Of a DNA stretch of 64,000 nucleotides, positions 54,061-64,000 are shown one piece after another; the stretch's first letter is position 1, and each line of letters begins with the position of its first letter. Made by a program: the position numbers and the translations under genes. The stretch covers positions 10,969,586-11,033,585 of the forward strand of contig NC_134528.1 of NCBI RefSeq assembly GCF_027942865.1, written 5' to 3'. The stretch comes from Odontesthes bonariensis (taxonomy: Eukaryota; Chordata; Actinopteri; Atheriniformes; Atherinopsidae). The notes beneath the pieces were generated by a model. That model saw only the letters and a program-made list of their open reading frames with translations. It made no database searches and had not been told where the DNA came from.

Positions 54061-54278
54061 AGTAATAATGCTTTGCCAGGCTCAGACATTAAAAAACAGC
54101 ATTGATAACATTGAATTGCGACACCTACTGGTTGTTAATGTAAATAGTTGGTCGGTTTTTTTTGTGAAAATGCTGGGTTTGGACATCAAAATTTCAAAAT
54201 GTTGTGGCTGGGCAGTGGTAACAGATGGAGCCTAACAGTAAATTAGAGAAATGTTGTGGATGACCCAAAGTTTATTTT

Positions 54279-54720
54279 GGGAGTAAATGTCCCCACCTAA
54301 TTTGCATATTATGACGTCATATGGTGGTGGCCATTTTGAATTTATAATGAAAGATCTAAAATTTCCAATACATTTGAATAAATGATTACATATATTTTAC
54401 AATATTTTCCCCCTACCATCACTAATTATGTTGTACACATACAGTAGGATTGGGAAAACAATACATTGTAAACTAGCAATGCATATTGTAACTAATATAG
54501 TGCACAAGCAATGGTCGGTGGGTCTTTTGACTGTCAGCATAAAAATCTCATGAGACTGTGAGATGACATTGTTGATATTGAGTGTGACTGAAGATGAAGC
54601 AAACATTTATAATGATCCACTGTTTATGTCTTGAGTAAATTTACACATCTGATTTGAATACTGTGATGTTATAGGGTGATGGCCATATTGAATTTTGAAA
54701 ATATTTTGCATAAATGTTGA
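54279..54720 (+). repeat. pair of diverged direct repeats
   Basis: A block from GAGTAAATGTCC to GGTGGTGGCCATTTTGAATTT near 54280-54342 recurs, diverged, from GAGTAAATTTAC to GGTGATGGCCATATTGAATTT near 54633-54697. Confidence 0.55.
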
Positions 54721-54889
54721 AGTTATTTCAACATTTCCCCGCCCACTAAATGCAATGTTCCACACTTACTCTATACTCGGACAAAATCAGAAAAAAAGTG
54801 AACATAATGTAGAACTACAACTAGAACTAGAACTATTTACATGAATAACCACAACTGTAACTGTAACTATAACTAGCCTATGTATAGTG

Positions 54890-55534
54890 TCATATGGAAA
54901 CATGCATGTAAGGGTCTGTAAGAGTGTGTGTTTTTTTGTTTTTGTTTTCTTTACTGACGCTTGCTCCGCATGGAGCAGGGGCTGCGTGATGGCCACCTCT
55001 CCCTCTCCCTCCCCTACTAGTCTTGCGCACTGCCTGGCTCTCGCGGGTGAAAGAAGTATCATCCCTGACACGACTACTCCCTCGAGTCATTCTCTGACCC
55101 CATTTACCTCTTCCACCCGCCCCAACATTTCCTCCACTCATTTCGCCATCACCCTGCAAACCCTCCCCATGAGCAGGCACAGCGTGGCCGGTGCGGTAAA
55201 ACGACCCAACGCCAAGACTTTCACCAGCCCGGTTTTCGCTGCGTGCAGTGCTACCACCACGTCCCCCAACTTCCCCATGAACACCAGAACTATCACCACC
55301 ATTTGTATTTGGGCCAACTTCAATTTTGATGACCGCAAAAGGGTCGGGGGTGTTTGGTTGTGCTTGTGCAACACGTATCTCAGCCACAGACTCTGCCTCT
55401 GCCACAGGCGAGCCGGGAGAACTCGGATCACTGAACGAAATATCATCCTCTGAAGGCATATATTCCGCTTCAGAATCGGGATCTGCAAACAGTAAGCCTA
55501 TAACATCAGCTCTGGACATGTTTCGCTTTGCCAT
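54890..55534 (-). CDS. piggyBac-like transposase N-terminal derivative
   Basis: ATG at 55534 opens MAKRNMSRADVIGLLFADPD then SEAEYMPSEDDISFSDPSSP, the acidic N-terminal style of piggyBac/PGBD transposases. A Gly/Arg/Ser-rich tail follows to 54890. The DDD catalytic core is missing, so this is a deletion derivative. Upstream lies the element end: CCCTTTTAATGCC and a GGTCGCAAAATTGCGAC palindrome abutting TTAA at 55807-55810. Confidence 0.55.
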   Translation of the reverse strand: MAKRNMSRADVIGLLFADPDSEAEYMPSEDDISFSDPSSPGSPVAEAESVAEIRVAQAQPNTPDPFAVIKIEVGPNTNGGDSSGVHGEVGGRGGSTARSENRAGESLGVGSFYRTGHAVPAHGEGLQGDGEMSGGNVGAGGRGKWGQRMTRGSSRVRDDTSFTRESQAVRKTSRGGRGRGGHHAAPAPCGASVSKENKNKKTHTLTDPYMHVSI

Positions 55535-55767
55535 TTTACCGTAATCTGCACAATATAAACTATAAACCGCTAGCTCATCAAACTTTGCTACCTCTGTTAG
55601 CTCCGCTAAAATCCCACACGTTTCAGTGAGATTTCCTCGAATAAAATACATTGGACATATGTTATTCTGAGTTAGGAATGAAGTAGAACAGGTCTGCCCC
55701 CAGTGGAATGGAGTTTGAACAACATTTAACACTCTACATCACACAACAGGCATTTTAATTCAGTATC

Positions 55768-55810
55768 GCGTCCTGTCGCAATTTTGCGACCACGGCATTA
55801 AAAGGGTTAA
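55768..55810 (-). repeat. piggyBac-type terminal end with TTAA
   Basis: Read on the minus strand: TTAA, then CCCTTTTAATGCC, then the near-perfect palindrome GGTCGCAAAATTGCGAC. Only this end was found; the partner end was not recognised to the left. Confidence 0.6.
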
Positions 55811-56253
55811 TAATGTAAATAAAAAAAGTGTTACAGCTCTTAAACAGCTTTGTTATTGCTCTAACAGCCCCTGTCCCATTCCAAGGCTTTAATGACACTG
55901 GAAGTAATAAAATTAAAAGTAATGTCAATGATAGGCTATTGGCTGTGGTACTACTTTAAACGGGACACATTCTATCTATTATTAACACAAGTCACACCTC
56001 CTGTTTTTCCAATAATCCAAAGTATCTGTAGCTTGACTGTATTTTGTTGCCAATGAACTATTTAAAAAAAAATGACAAGAAGCACTTTTAGCTGGGAAGA
56101 TTACTTTTGTTCTCCTTGTCTGAACTAATGTAGATGTTTTGGGGGTTTTTTTTGGACAGTTTGAAGTCAAGATCTAAAAATATTGAAACCGGATAAAGCA
56201 TTCTAAATTATTTTTCGAGCATCTCAGTTTGGTCATCGAGGTTTGTGTCATAT
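55811..56253. other. no feature recognised
   Basis: A/T-rich sequence between two mobile elements. Confidence 0.4.
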
Positions 56254-56261
56254 AAGATAGA

Positions 56262-57054
56262 ATGTTCGTAGATAAACATGAACAATATTGCTACCTGCAA
56301 ATAAAGGACTATTATGAGAAGGAGATAAAAACTGACACTGATAACGAAGTTGTTGAGGTATTCAGGAGAGCTTATGAAGGTAAAAAATGCAGAGTAATCT
56401 CAGTCCTATATAGAAGTTTAATGTCATGCAGAAAGTCTTCCTCTTTTTATATCAAAGAAAAATGGGAAAAGGAATTGCAAGAACAAATAACTGAGGAAGA
56501 GTGGTTTAATATTTGTAAAACCCAGTGCACGTCCACCAGCTCCAGGATCAGGAGAGAATTCAACTGGAAGAATATGGTCAGATTTTTTTAAAACTCCAAA
56601 GATTAGGAGAGGAGTGGTGTCTGCTCAACAGCCATGCTGGAGAGCATGTGGTCACATGGATGCTGACCATACACACATATTCTGGTCCTGCCAAAAGTTA
56701 AAAGGATACTGGGACAAACTATGGAGGGGTTTACAAAAAATAATAGGATATGAGATACCAAAAATGTGTAAAATACTCTACTTGGGTAATATAACACGAG
56801 ACATAATACAAAGAGAGGATGAGTATCTTGTTAAAGTGCTGTTATCAGCCAGTAAAAAAACAATTACGAGAATGTGGTATAAAGTAGACCCACCGACCGA
56901 GGAGCAGTGGATGTGCACTGTGGAAGAGATTTTTGTAATGGAGAAAATCGCACACAAACTGAGACTACAAGAGGCGCAATTTGATGATAAATGTGAAAAA
57001 TGGACTGACTATAGAGGACGAGAAGAGGACACCACAATTGCCACTGGACAATAA
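56262..57054 (+). pseudogene. L1-like ORF2 C-terminus, one frameshift
   Basis: The first frame runs to 56591 (…EEEWFNICKTQC...RREFNWKNMVRFF) and stops after a run of seven T. The second frame continues FKTPKIRRG..., consistent with one extra T. It holds CGHMDADHTHIFWSCQKLKG with YWDKLW, the Cys/His motif of L1 ORF2 C-termini, and ends at 57054. Confidence 0.8.
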
Positions 57055-57138
57055 GGACATTGATATAAGGATGATTGTATGTTGTGTCCTGACACTGTAA
57101 TTGTTGAAAGAAAAATTAATAAAGAATAAGTTAAAAAA
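56270..57138 (+). mobile_element. 5'-truncated L1-like LINE with 16-bp TSD
   Basis: Direct repeats AAGATAGAATGTTCGT at 56254-56269 and 57139-57154 bracket the element, which ends in AATAAAGAATAAG and an A run. It encodes the C-terminal part of an L1/Tx1-like ORF2. Target-primed insertion with 5' truncation is evident. Confidence 0.88.
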
Positions 57139-57367
57139 AAGATAGAATGTTCGTTGTATTTTGTTCCAGTGCTTATCTGTTGATGTTATTAAATGCACTC
57201 TTTAATAAAAAAAAAAAGAATTGCTTATTATTTGTAAATTGTGCTGTCTAAACTGAAATTTAACCTTTTAAATCAAAATTAGCTTTTTAAGCAAGATTAA
57301 TGTGCGCATGTTCTATAAATATGTCAAATTTAACGCGTTAAAGGATATATATATCTATAGATGTGTG

Positions 57368-57414
57368 TGTATATATATATATATATATATTTACAATTAA
57401 ACAATTTTGACAGC

Positions 57415-57449
<35 letters not shown>
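57368..57449 (+). repeat. two (TA)n microsatellites
   Basis: TA runs at about 57368-57391 and 57418-57449, separated by a short unique stretch. Confidence 0.9.
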
Positions 57450-57451
<2 letters not shown>

Positions 57452-57828
57452 CAGAACGATTAATATCTCTACACCAGCCTACATTTCCTGTAGCCACCAG
57501 GGGCCTCATGTACAAAGACTTGCGTGGATTTCCTACTGAAACATGGCGTACGATCAAACCCAAATGCCCTCCAATGTACAAAAATATCCGGATGTATGAA
57601 TCTGTGCACACGCATCAATCCAAGCACATTTTGTTTGTACATCCCAATCAACGTGGAATTGAGCCCACATGTCAGAGCACCCGACTCCTCCCTGTCCACT
57701 CCCCTACTTAAATATGCTAATCATATTTAAATGAGCCCTGCACCTGCGATTCCCCTCTCTGCACGATCAGAAAATAAAGAAAAAAGAATTAATAAGACGG
57801 TAAAAAGAAGAACTTCACGGAAAGCGAG

Positions 57829-58015
57829 ATGTCGGTGCTACTTTCTGAAGTGGAGGCCCGCAAAAATGTGCTCTTTGGCACGCTGTCCTCCCATAAGCAG
57901 CAAACGTAAGATGAGTGGGTGGGAGAGCCTATGCAAAGTTGTCAATGCTATGGGGTCAGAGAAGCGCACACAAGCAGAGGTGAAGAAGCGGAGGTTGGCT
58001 GCCGACTCTGTTTGA
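57829..58015 (+). pseudogene. Harbinger Myb/SANT-like protein, frameshifted
   Basis: ATG at 57829 opens MSVLLSEVEARKNVLFGTLS and hits a stop at 57907-57909. A shifted frame continues KRKMSGWESLCKVVNAMGSE and KRTQAEVKKR, the trihelix-like DNA-binding protein that accompanies Harbinger transposases. Confidence 0.7.
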
Positions 58016-58651
58016 ACAGAGAGTCGGCGCAACTATGGGTGACACTGCTCTCTCTGGGGTGGTGGGAGCACACGTGGGTGACTCTGATTACCTCCAAGGT
58101 AAATACCGATGTTTTTGTGTAACTCACAACAATGTGTTTCTACAGTAACGTGCAGAAGTGCGTCGGGGAAAAGGTGAGGCTGATTAAGACATTTCACACT
58201 TTACGCACGGGGTTATTAACATTTGCCCACAGAGACGATCAGGGGCTTGTTAGAAAGATCTTAAGCTGAAGTTTAACCAGCAAAAAACAGCAAGAAACTA
58301 ACTTTAACCATGACTAATCATGATGCTGTGAAGACGGGATAGAAATTGGGGGTGCACATACTCAATGCACGTCACGGGGAGTAATATTAGGACAATTACA
58401 CAAAAAAGTTACTCACCAAGAAGCCAACCATCACGCACAGTGCCAGCTTGTAGTCTGTTCCCAACAATGCTGTTACTCAGAATGTATGAATGGTGCGTTG
58501 AACCAGGCCACCTCGCCACAATGTTGGTTAATTGTATTTACCCATCACATATGATCTGTACATTGATTGAATGAAAATGTTTCCTGTTAACATACAAATT
58601 CATCATGTGATGGCGCTTTTATAGCAACGTGTGTGCAGTCGATAGCTCCGA

Positions 58652-59070
58652 TTACAAAACCGGCTCTCGCTTCAAATTGAGCTTTAATGTTGGCCTGTTC
58701 AACTGCATTGTGGGAATTTGATATACGTGGCTGAGATGCGAATAATTCTGTCCCACACGGCTGGCATTGCTCGGGTCAGGGTAGACTGGCACAGACCCAA
58801 TCGGTTGGCCAGCTCTTTGGAATGCTCTGGTTGCTATAGGAACCCCAGTGTGCACATCACCTGTGAGCACAGGCAGCGCATGGCTCCTCGCTCTGTTGCG
58901 CTCCAACGCCGACCACAGCTCTGCGCACAGTTCAAGGAGGATTTCCCTCAAAACGACTAATGAGTCAGTCGCCATCATGTGCCAGCTAATCCTCTCTGTC
59001 TCTGAACACACGCTCTCTTCTAATTGCACCATTTGCAAAGTCTTCTAATACTGCTAAAGCAGCCATTGTT
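58652..59070 (-). pseudogene. Harbinger transposase N-terminal fragment
   Basis: Minus frames give ERNRARSHALPVL and, shifted, RELANR and NAVEQANIKAQFEARAGF-like segments, matching the region before the first catalytic Asp of Harbinger nucleases. Several frame changes; the DDE core is missing. Confidence 0.55.
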
Positions 59071-59619
59071 TTTAATGGTGTGCATTGCACCACTTTGCGC
59101 ATGCTTTTATATCCACTCGTGTAATTGCAGACACATGGGTGTGTTAATTGTTTATCAGTATTAATTGTTCATGTATCTCAAATGTGCACATCACTGTCTG
59201 AGGTCTAATTGTTTTCACATTTATTTATTATAACAGTTTCCCGACATCACCTTAGGTGTCGCCAAAGAATCAACAGCTGATGAAAAGTGCGTACGCCAAA
59301 CATGCAGTTGGTGTGAGGCGCCGCACATTTCCACGGTCTTTTCGCTCTTGATACATCTGATCGTTGACGTGAAAAAGTGCGTACGCCACTATTTTGTGCG
59401 TACGCACCCTTTGTACATGAGGGCCCTGGTGTTTGAGCAGCTGTTTTATGGCTGTAGCAGGAATAGTGACCTTAACAAGGAAGGCTCGTGTATGTTCATG
59501 TTCCTGGGTATTTCATCCTTTCTCATTATTCAACTACTTGACAATTATGCATTGTTGAAGTGTTAAATTAAACGTTTAACATTTCTGTCTCGCCATAGTT
59601 TTTGATGCCACCCCCTCAG

Positions 59620-60540
59620 GTATTTTAAGTCTTCTAAAAGGGGCTGTCAAACCTGCAAATCTACCCTATCTGGACCCCAGAATGACCTTTGCATGTTTAT
59701 TAATAAAAATAACTGTAAAATATGGCTATTATTGGTGTACTCCAACTGTTGTACTCTACTGGGCTAATTTTACAGAGAATGTGAACTGGAGAAAGATTTA
59801 GTCCTAAGAAGAGATTTCTTCTTACAAATAAAATATCAGTGTTTTGAGGAAAACATCTGTGTCAACATCTCTTTGTGTGAAATGTATCCACAAACAAACT
59901 GTGCACCTGTTTTGGCAAAGTTATTACTCTAATAAATTTTGGAAAGATCTTACTCATTATATTCTCAATAAATTGGACGTTGTAGTCTGTCGTTGGGAAA
60001 GTATACGTTTTGGTTTTGTTAGCTCGATTCTTTCATTGGAAGCTCAAGAACAAGCCGGAGTAATCTCAAGTTAAATGAAGTCTTTATTTGTGGTAACAAT
60101 GGAGTATATCAGCGCTGGACCCAGTATGATAGACGTCTCGCAGGAAATCCGTCAGACAGAGCCCCTATTTCTGGTAACATTTTGTATTTATATGCCTCAT
60201 TGTTTCACATAGGTTGGACTCATTGTCAACCAAATATGATTGGACATGAGTAGGTTCAACATGCTTCGTCATATTCTCTGAATAAGCCAAATAATGTGTG
60301 TGTGAATCTTGCACCTGCTTTCCCAGGCTAATTGTTTTGTCTCCCTATTCCTGGATCACTTAAGGTCATGTATCGTGGACAAGTACAGCATTTAACAAAG
60401 CCAATTTTAACAGGTTTCCACGATAAAAATACCAAAAAACAGAATAAGCTATATTCTGTGAATCTGCTGATCGTTTTAGGTAAATTTAATTTCACATCCT
60501 CAGAGCAAAATGTGGCCACTATAAACCTTTAATTATAACC
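59620..60540 (+). mobile_element. second L1-like ORF2 C-terminal fragment, split by a solo LTR
   Basis: Left part: CIHKQTVHLFWQSYYSNKFW followed by RWESIRFGF up to 60016. Right part: FHDKNTKKQNKLYSVNLLIV from 60413. Removing the LTR and one TSD copy joins them in frame. This is the HLFW...FW block and tail of L1/Tx1-like ORF2. Confidence 0.75.
60017..60412 (-). mobile_element. solo LTR (TGTTA...TAACA family), copy 3, 5-bp TSD
   Basis: On the plus strand it runs TGTTAGCTCGATTC...CCAATTTTAACA, the reverse complement of the 9.3-kb copy. Perfect GGTTT duplications lie at 60012-60016 and 60413-60417. The 396-bp length and the absence of internal sequence indicate a solo LTR. Confidence 0.88.
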
Positions 60541-61080
60541 TTTAAAAAGAAAACTTAGCTGTACATTAACACTATCTCTAAATCAGAAAATAAGAAAAGC
60601 TGTAAAAACTCCTTATTTGTGCTCCATATTTGTTTACAAACAAACAAAAATAACGGCTATTCATTTTCGGTCGCCATCTTGTAGGGGCGCAAAGGATTGT
60701 GGGTGATTTTAGCACACAACAGTAGCTTGCTCGAAAATCCAACAGAGTAAATGGCTGTTAGCCTAAGTTCTTCGAAGTGTCCTCGATATTGGAACAATTC
60801 TTCGGCGAGATTTGATGTCCCAGTGTCCAAGAACCGCAGCCGCTACGGCTCCTTACGTGAGAAGCACCGTGTCGACCCTAAAGGAGGGTTTTCATTCTCG
60901 CTGTACAACAGCTACTGCTGCTGGCTACCCGTTTAGTGTTGCGATAAACGGAGGATCATAGCAGCTGAAGAAGGAGCAACGGCAGGAAACGAGGATAAAC
61001 ATTGGAGTGGCTTTTTCCAGCTGGAAATCACTGGTGAGGGACAAATGTTTTCAGTGACGCCGAAGTTTTCTGCTGGAAAG
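60541..61080 (+). other. duplicated gene unit, copy 2, leader exon region
   Basis: The sequence becomes CpG-richer around 60660-60960. The part AGCAGCTGAAGAAGGAGCAA...TTTCCAGCTGGAAATCAC...TGCTGGAAAG ends at donor GTAATT (61081) and corresponds to the copy 1 exon ending at 43977. An ATG at 60751 opens 61 codons (MAVSLSSSKCPRYW...) with no recognised match. Confidence 0.5.
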
Positions 61081-61693
61081 GTAATTTAACCCACCGGTGT
61101 AAATGTAACTAGCTGTTTGGTAGCGTTAGCTTGAACATGGGCATGAGCAGTTACCGACACAGGAAACTGTCTGGGTGTTTGCAGGGTTTTAAGTTGACAT
61201 TTCTGCTCCAAACGTAGAATTTCTGTTTGTTTTTACCCGGTCACGTTACTGAGATCAGCCCACTGCTGCTGACAGTTACTGAAAGTAAAAACTGAGCAGG
61301 GATAAGCTGAAGAGATCAGTTAGGATGGAAGAAAGCTCATCCTCACAGTTAGTGTTTCAGGAGAGAAAGAGTCAGGCCAACAGCTTTTCTTACTGTTGAC
61401 CTGATGCTGTGTGGAGAAAAATGTGTATTCTGCATAAAACCTGCAACAAAACTGTTAGATCTTTAATTCCTATTATGGTTCCAATGCAAATTGACACTAT
61501 TTGGTCCTTCATAAAACAACTAAACCATAGAGATTTAGGTTAAATTCAGTGTTGTACCTTTTTCTGACTCTCAAGTTAATAAGTTAATAATTCTGCTCCA
61601 AAACTCGAAATAGTATTGACTTTTTTTTTAATAGGTGAGTTGGTGTAGCTGAATGTTTTTTTTTTTTTTTTTTTACATGTTTTGACCCTGAAC

Positions 61694-61696
<3 letters not shown>

Positions 61697-61739
<43 letters not shown>
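61697..61739 (+). repeat. 43-base poly(T)
   Basis: An uninterrupted run of T, preceded by a shorter one near 61655-61675, in the first intron of copy 2. Confidence 0.95.
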
Positions 61740-61742
<3 letters not shown>

Positions 61743-62045
61743 TCATAATCCACAAGCATTAGACTTTACTGCAGGTGAGCTGGTGTGGGATGACAGTAAG
61801 GTGAAGACAAAGTGTTTCCACTTGGCATTAAAGAGGGCCCTCACGTGTCAACTTTAACAATTTTACTGAAGTTTTAAGTTAAAAAAACAGGAGTAGTACC
61901 AGTTCCAGCGAGTTGACATGTAGCCTTACTGGGCTAATTTTTAGTCACAGTTTCTGATGCCTAGAGGAATGTTTGAATGAGAGCAGCTTTATTGGGAATT
62001 CAGCAGGCTTAATAAACACTTAAACTTTACTGTTTTCTCTAAAAG

Positions 62046-62091
62046 ATGAAAGATCACAGCTCCAGCAGAGTCTTCATTGATGCTTTGACAG
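62046..62091 (+). other. duplicated gene unit, copy 2, second exon
   Basis: ATGAAAGATCACAGCTCCAG through GCTTTGACAG before donor GTGAGTCGTC. The in-frame ATG would run into a stop in the next exon, so this is likely 5' untranslated or a short upstream ORF. Confidence 0.45.
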
Positions 62092-62510
62092 GTGAGTCGT
62101 CACACAAATAATATTTTTCCTTGTTTATGTTCACTGTTGTGTCTCCGTGTGTGACGTGTAGAACATGTTGTGGTTATTCTGTAAAGAGGTGAACACCTGA
62201 ATGTTTCTGCAGAAGACAGAAATTCAGAGTCTGGAACAAAGGTAACATTTCAGCTGTCAGAAGCTCTTTGATCTGCATGTCGTCTGTTTTGTTTCTGTGT
62301 TTTTTTTTTTTTATGAAGCATATTTGACATGAACATTGTTGAACACATGAAGGCAAAAAGATGAAGATTTTACACTTAAAACAGCACAAACACTGTTTTT
62401 TAAACCAATGTCTTGTATGCAGCTGTTTGTTTATGTAAATGTTCACTCTGCGTTTTTATTTGTTTAAATGATGTACTGATACTGAATAGTTCACATTTGT
62501 GCATTTACAG

Positions 62511-62742
62511 TTTCAGACAGCTGTGCTAGAATAACAGCAGAAGATACAGCGTATACACCCTGAAATCTGAATAAATCTACAGATATAAACAAGGATGGTG
62601 AAGAGGAGAATCACAGGCGGAGCAGGGATGCCTCGAAGGTGGAGCCTTCAACCAGTTGACCCCAGAGGACCCAGTTTGGTGCCCCCCATACCTGCAGCCT
62701 CCACATCAGAACTGGAGCAGACACAAGACAGCAAAGATCTCA
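62511..62742 (+). CDS. duplicated gene unit, copy 2, first coding exon
   Basis: Acceptor GCATTTACAG ends at 62510 and donor CTCA|GTAAGT starts at 62743. Two in-frame ATGs occur: 62595 (MVKRRITGGAG) and 62628 (MPRRWSLQPVDPRGPSLVPP, then ELEQTQDSKDLS). The second is shared with copy 1. It closes with one base over, so coding should continue in an exon beyond the window. A basic, Pro-rich N-terminus; no family recognised. Confidence 0.6.
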
Positions 62743-62969
62743 GTAAGTTTTGTAGCATATTTAATTGTACTGTTACTTGTACTCTTATGAAAGAAGACAT
62801 TTAACAGGATTATAAAAACAGCTTGAAAAATTATCAGTGTGACGCTTCCATCCCTACCTGACATCCGTCACCGCTCCCACTGTCCCCGCAGCCTTTTTAC
62901 CTCATGTTGTCAAGGTAAAGCTAGAAGGTATCGGAAGGTAACTTTCTGCACCCACTCCATTGGTTGAAT

Positions 62970-63660
62970 GTCCCAGTTTCAGCCCAGCTTCAGCTGTCGG
63001 ACAGACGGCCTCACATCTGACTCTAGAACACTTTGGTATCCAGAGGAGTTCATGGTGGACTCAATGGCTGCGAGGTGCCCAGGTCCTGTGGCTGCAGAAC
63101 CAGCCCAGATCATCAGCCCTCCACCACCGTGCTTGACAGCTGGTGTGAGGTGTTTGTGCTGATATGCTGTGTTTGGTTTCCTCCCAACGTGCTGCTGTGC
63201 ATTCTGAGCAAACATCTCCACTTTGGTCTGGTCTGTCCAAAGGACATTGTTCCAGAAGTCTTGTGGTTTGTTCAGATGCAGCTTTGCAAACCTAAGCTGT
63301 GCTGCCATGTTCTTTTTAGAGAGAAGAGGCTTTCTCCTGCAGCCCTTCCACACAAGCCATACCTGTTCAGTCTGTTTCTAACTGTGCTGTCATGAACTTT
63401 AACCTTTAACATGCTGACTGAGGCCTGCAGAGTCTGAGATGTAGCTCTTGGGTTTCTGACCTTGGGGTGACCTTGCTGGGACGTCCACTCCTGGGAAGAT
63501 TGACAGCTGTCCTGAGTGTTTTCCACCTGTGAATAATCTTTCTCTCTGTAGAATGATGGACTCCTGATAGTTTGGAAATGGCCTTATAACCCTTCCCAGG
63601 TTAATGGGCAGCAACAGCTGCTTCTCTAAGATCATTTCTGATGTCTTTCCTACTTGTCAT
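62970..63660 (-). pseudogene. Tc1-like transposase, frameshifted and 3'-truncated
   Basis: ATG at 63660 opens MTSRKDIRNDLREAAVAAH and stops early. Other frames continue KAISKLSGVHHSTERKIIHR, then NLPRSGRPSKVTPR, and LLEQCPLDRPDQS / FWNNVLWTDQTKVEMF with the first catalytic Asp, then KHGGGGLMIWAG. The sequence breaks near 62975, before the FQQDN and final Glu/Asp motifs. Confidence 0.82.
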
Positions 63661-63664
63661 GGTG

Positions 63665-64000
63665 TCATTTTTTCACACAGACGCTGATAAAGACACACTG
63701 AAGCTTTTAAGCTCTTAAATTCTGACTCCTCACCAAAAGGCTGCCATCTATTTTCTCAAAACTTTACTGTGCACTTAAGTGCTGCGTATTAGTTGTTTTA
63801 CATGTGACTTACTGTTGAAAAGCTAAGATTCTTGTGAAGCCTTTGGATATATTAATGGATAATCACAGATAACGCCTCCTGGTAATCCACTCATCTATAT
63901 TTTAGCCAACAAAAATGGTCTGTTTTTTCATTGATAAGAGTCTCAGTGATCCAGTGCAGTAAACCTTTAACCTGAAAAATGTTTCTTAATCATTTCCAAT
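63665..64000. other. no feature recognised
   Basis: Right edge of the window; the Tc1 terminal repeat should lie here but was not identified. Confidence 0.35.

Larger units (their letters stand above)
57495..59431. mobile_element. Harbinger-type DNA transposon, decayed, two genes
   Basis: Ends CACCAGGGGCCTCATGTACA and the complement of CACCAGGGCCCTCATGTACA. Inside are a Myb/SANT-like gene on the plus strand and a transposase fragment on the minus strand, the two-gene layout of PIF/Harbinger elements. Both genes are broken. Confidence 0.75.

Noticed and set aside
54887..55453. 188-codon plus-strand ORF opposite the piggyBac derivative
   Set aside because: The minus frame has the meaningful SRADVIGLL start and abuts a piggyBac-type terminus; the plus frame looks like a G/C-rich shadow.
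60751..60936. 61-codon ORF MAVSLSSSKCPRYW... as a protein gene
   Set aside because: No recognisable family, no splice partner, and it lies in a CpG-richer leader region; kept only as a remark.

Overview
This window looks like teleost fish nuclear DNA. The evidence is interrupted genes with canonical GT/AG introns, poly-C2H2 zinc-finger genes with the teleost-type acidic leader (VIKEE / DQQDPE), and a dense mix of fish-type transposable elements: L2- and L1-like LINEs, Tc1, piggyBac, Harbinger, THAP/P-like and LTR elements. Nothing prokaryotic, organellar or CRISPR-like was seen. Four real gene loci are supported; most of the rest is mobile DNA in various states of decay.

Layout. 0-10.8 kb (+): eight exons of an ST6GalNAc-type sialyltransferase. 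The membrane-anchor exon lies upstream of the window, and the stop codon is at 10804-10806. Its introns carry a piggyBac fragment, a hAT-like MITE and two copies of a long TTAA-flanked palindromic element, one interrupted by a solo LTR. 13.9-16.5 kb: a decayed Tc1 transposase (+) and a 5'-truncated L2 LINE (-) with an open reverse-transcriptase frame. 16.58-19.04 kb: an inverted-repeat-bounded element with 22-bp subterminal tandem repeats and an intron-containing Cys-rich reading frame. 19.97-22.99 kb (+): zinc-finger gene A (10 fingers) with a duplicated, splice-dead first exon in its intron and decayed fingers after its stop. 23.9-28.4 kb: a 45-bp minisatellite, LINE 3' ends, a 55-bp minisatellite grown inside a LINE tail, and a piggyBac MITE. 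31.35-35.78 kb (-): zinc-finger gene B (11 fingers), whose intron holds a frameshifted THAP pseudogene. 37.8-41.8 kb: an LTR-element end, a truncated third copy of the palindromic element, LINE tails and a MITE.

43.2-46.4 kb and 60.9-62.7 kb are two diverged copies of the 5' end of an unrecognised gene, with three matching exons in the same order. The first copy is interrupted by a 534-bp element carrying a helicase-like fragment, flanked by a perfect 9-bp target duplication. 47.07-49.26 kb: one inverted-repeat element nested inside another, with a THAP-type zinc-finger exon in the inner one and an integrase-core-like fragment in the outer one. 51.35-53.50 kb (+): zinc-finger gene C (19 fingers), with a 10-finger (840-bp) internal periodicity. 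53.9-60.5 kb: a hAT end, a piggyBac N-terminal derivative, an L1 insertion with a 16-bp TSD, a two-gene Harbinger element, and an L1 fragment split in frame by a solo LTR with a perfect 5-bp TSD. 62.9-63.7 kb: a Tc1 pseudogene.

How the genes relate. The sialyltransferase would act in Golgi O-glycan sialylation. The three zinc-finger genes form a local family of probable DNA-binding regulators; A and B share a first exon of the same type and face each other. THAP-, BED/C2H2-like- and zinc-finger-bearing mobile elements lie around them. All calls come from reading the sequence; no database search was possible.
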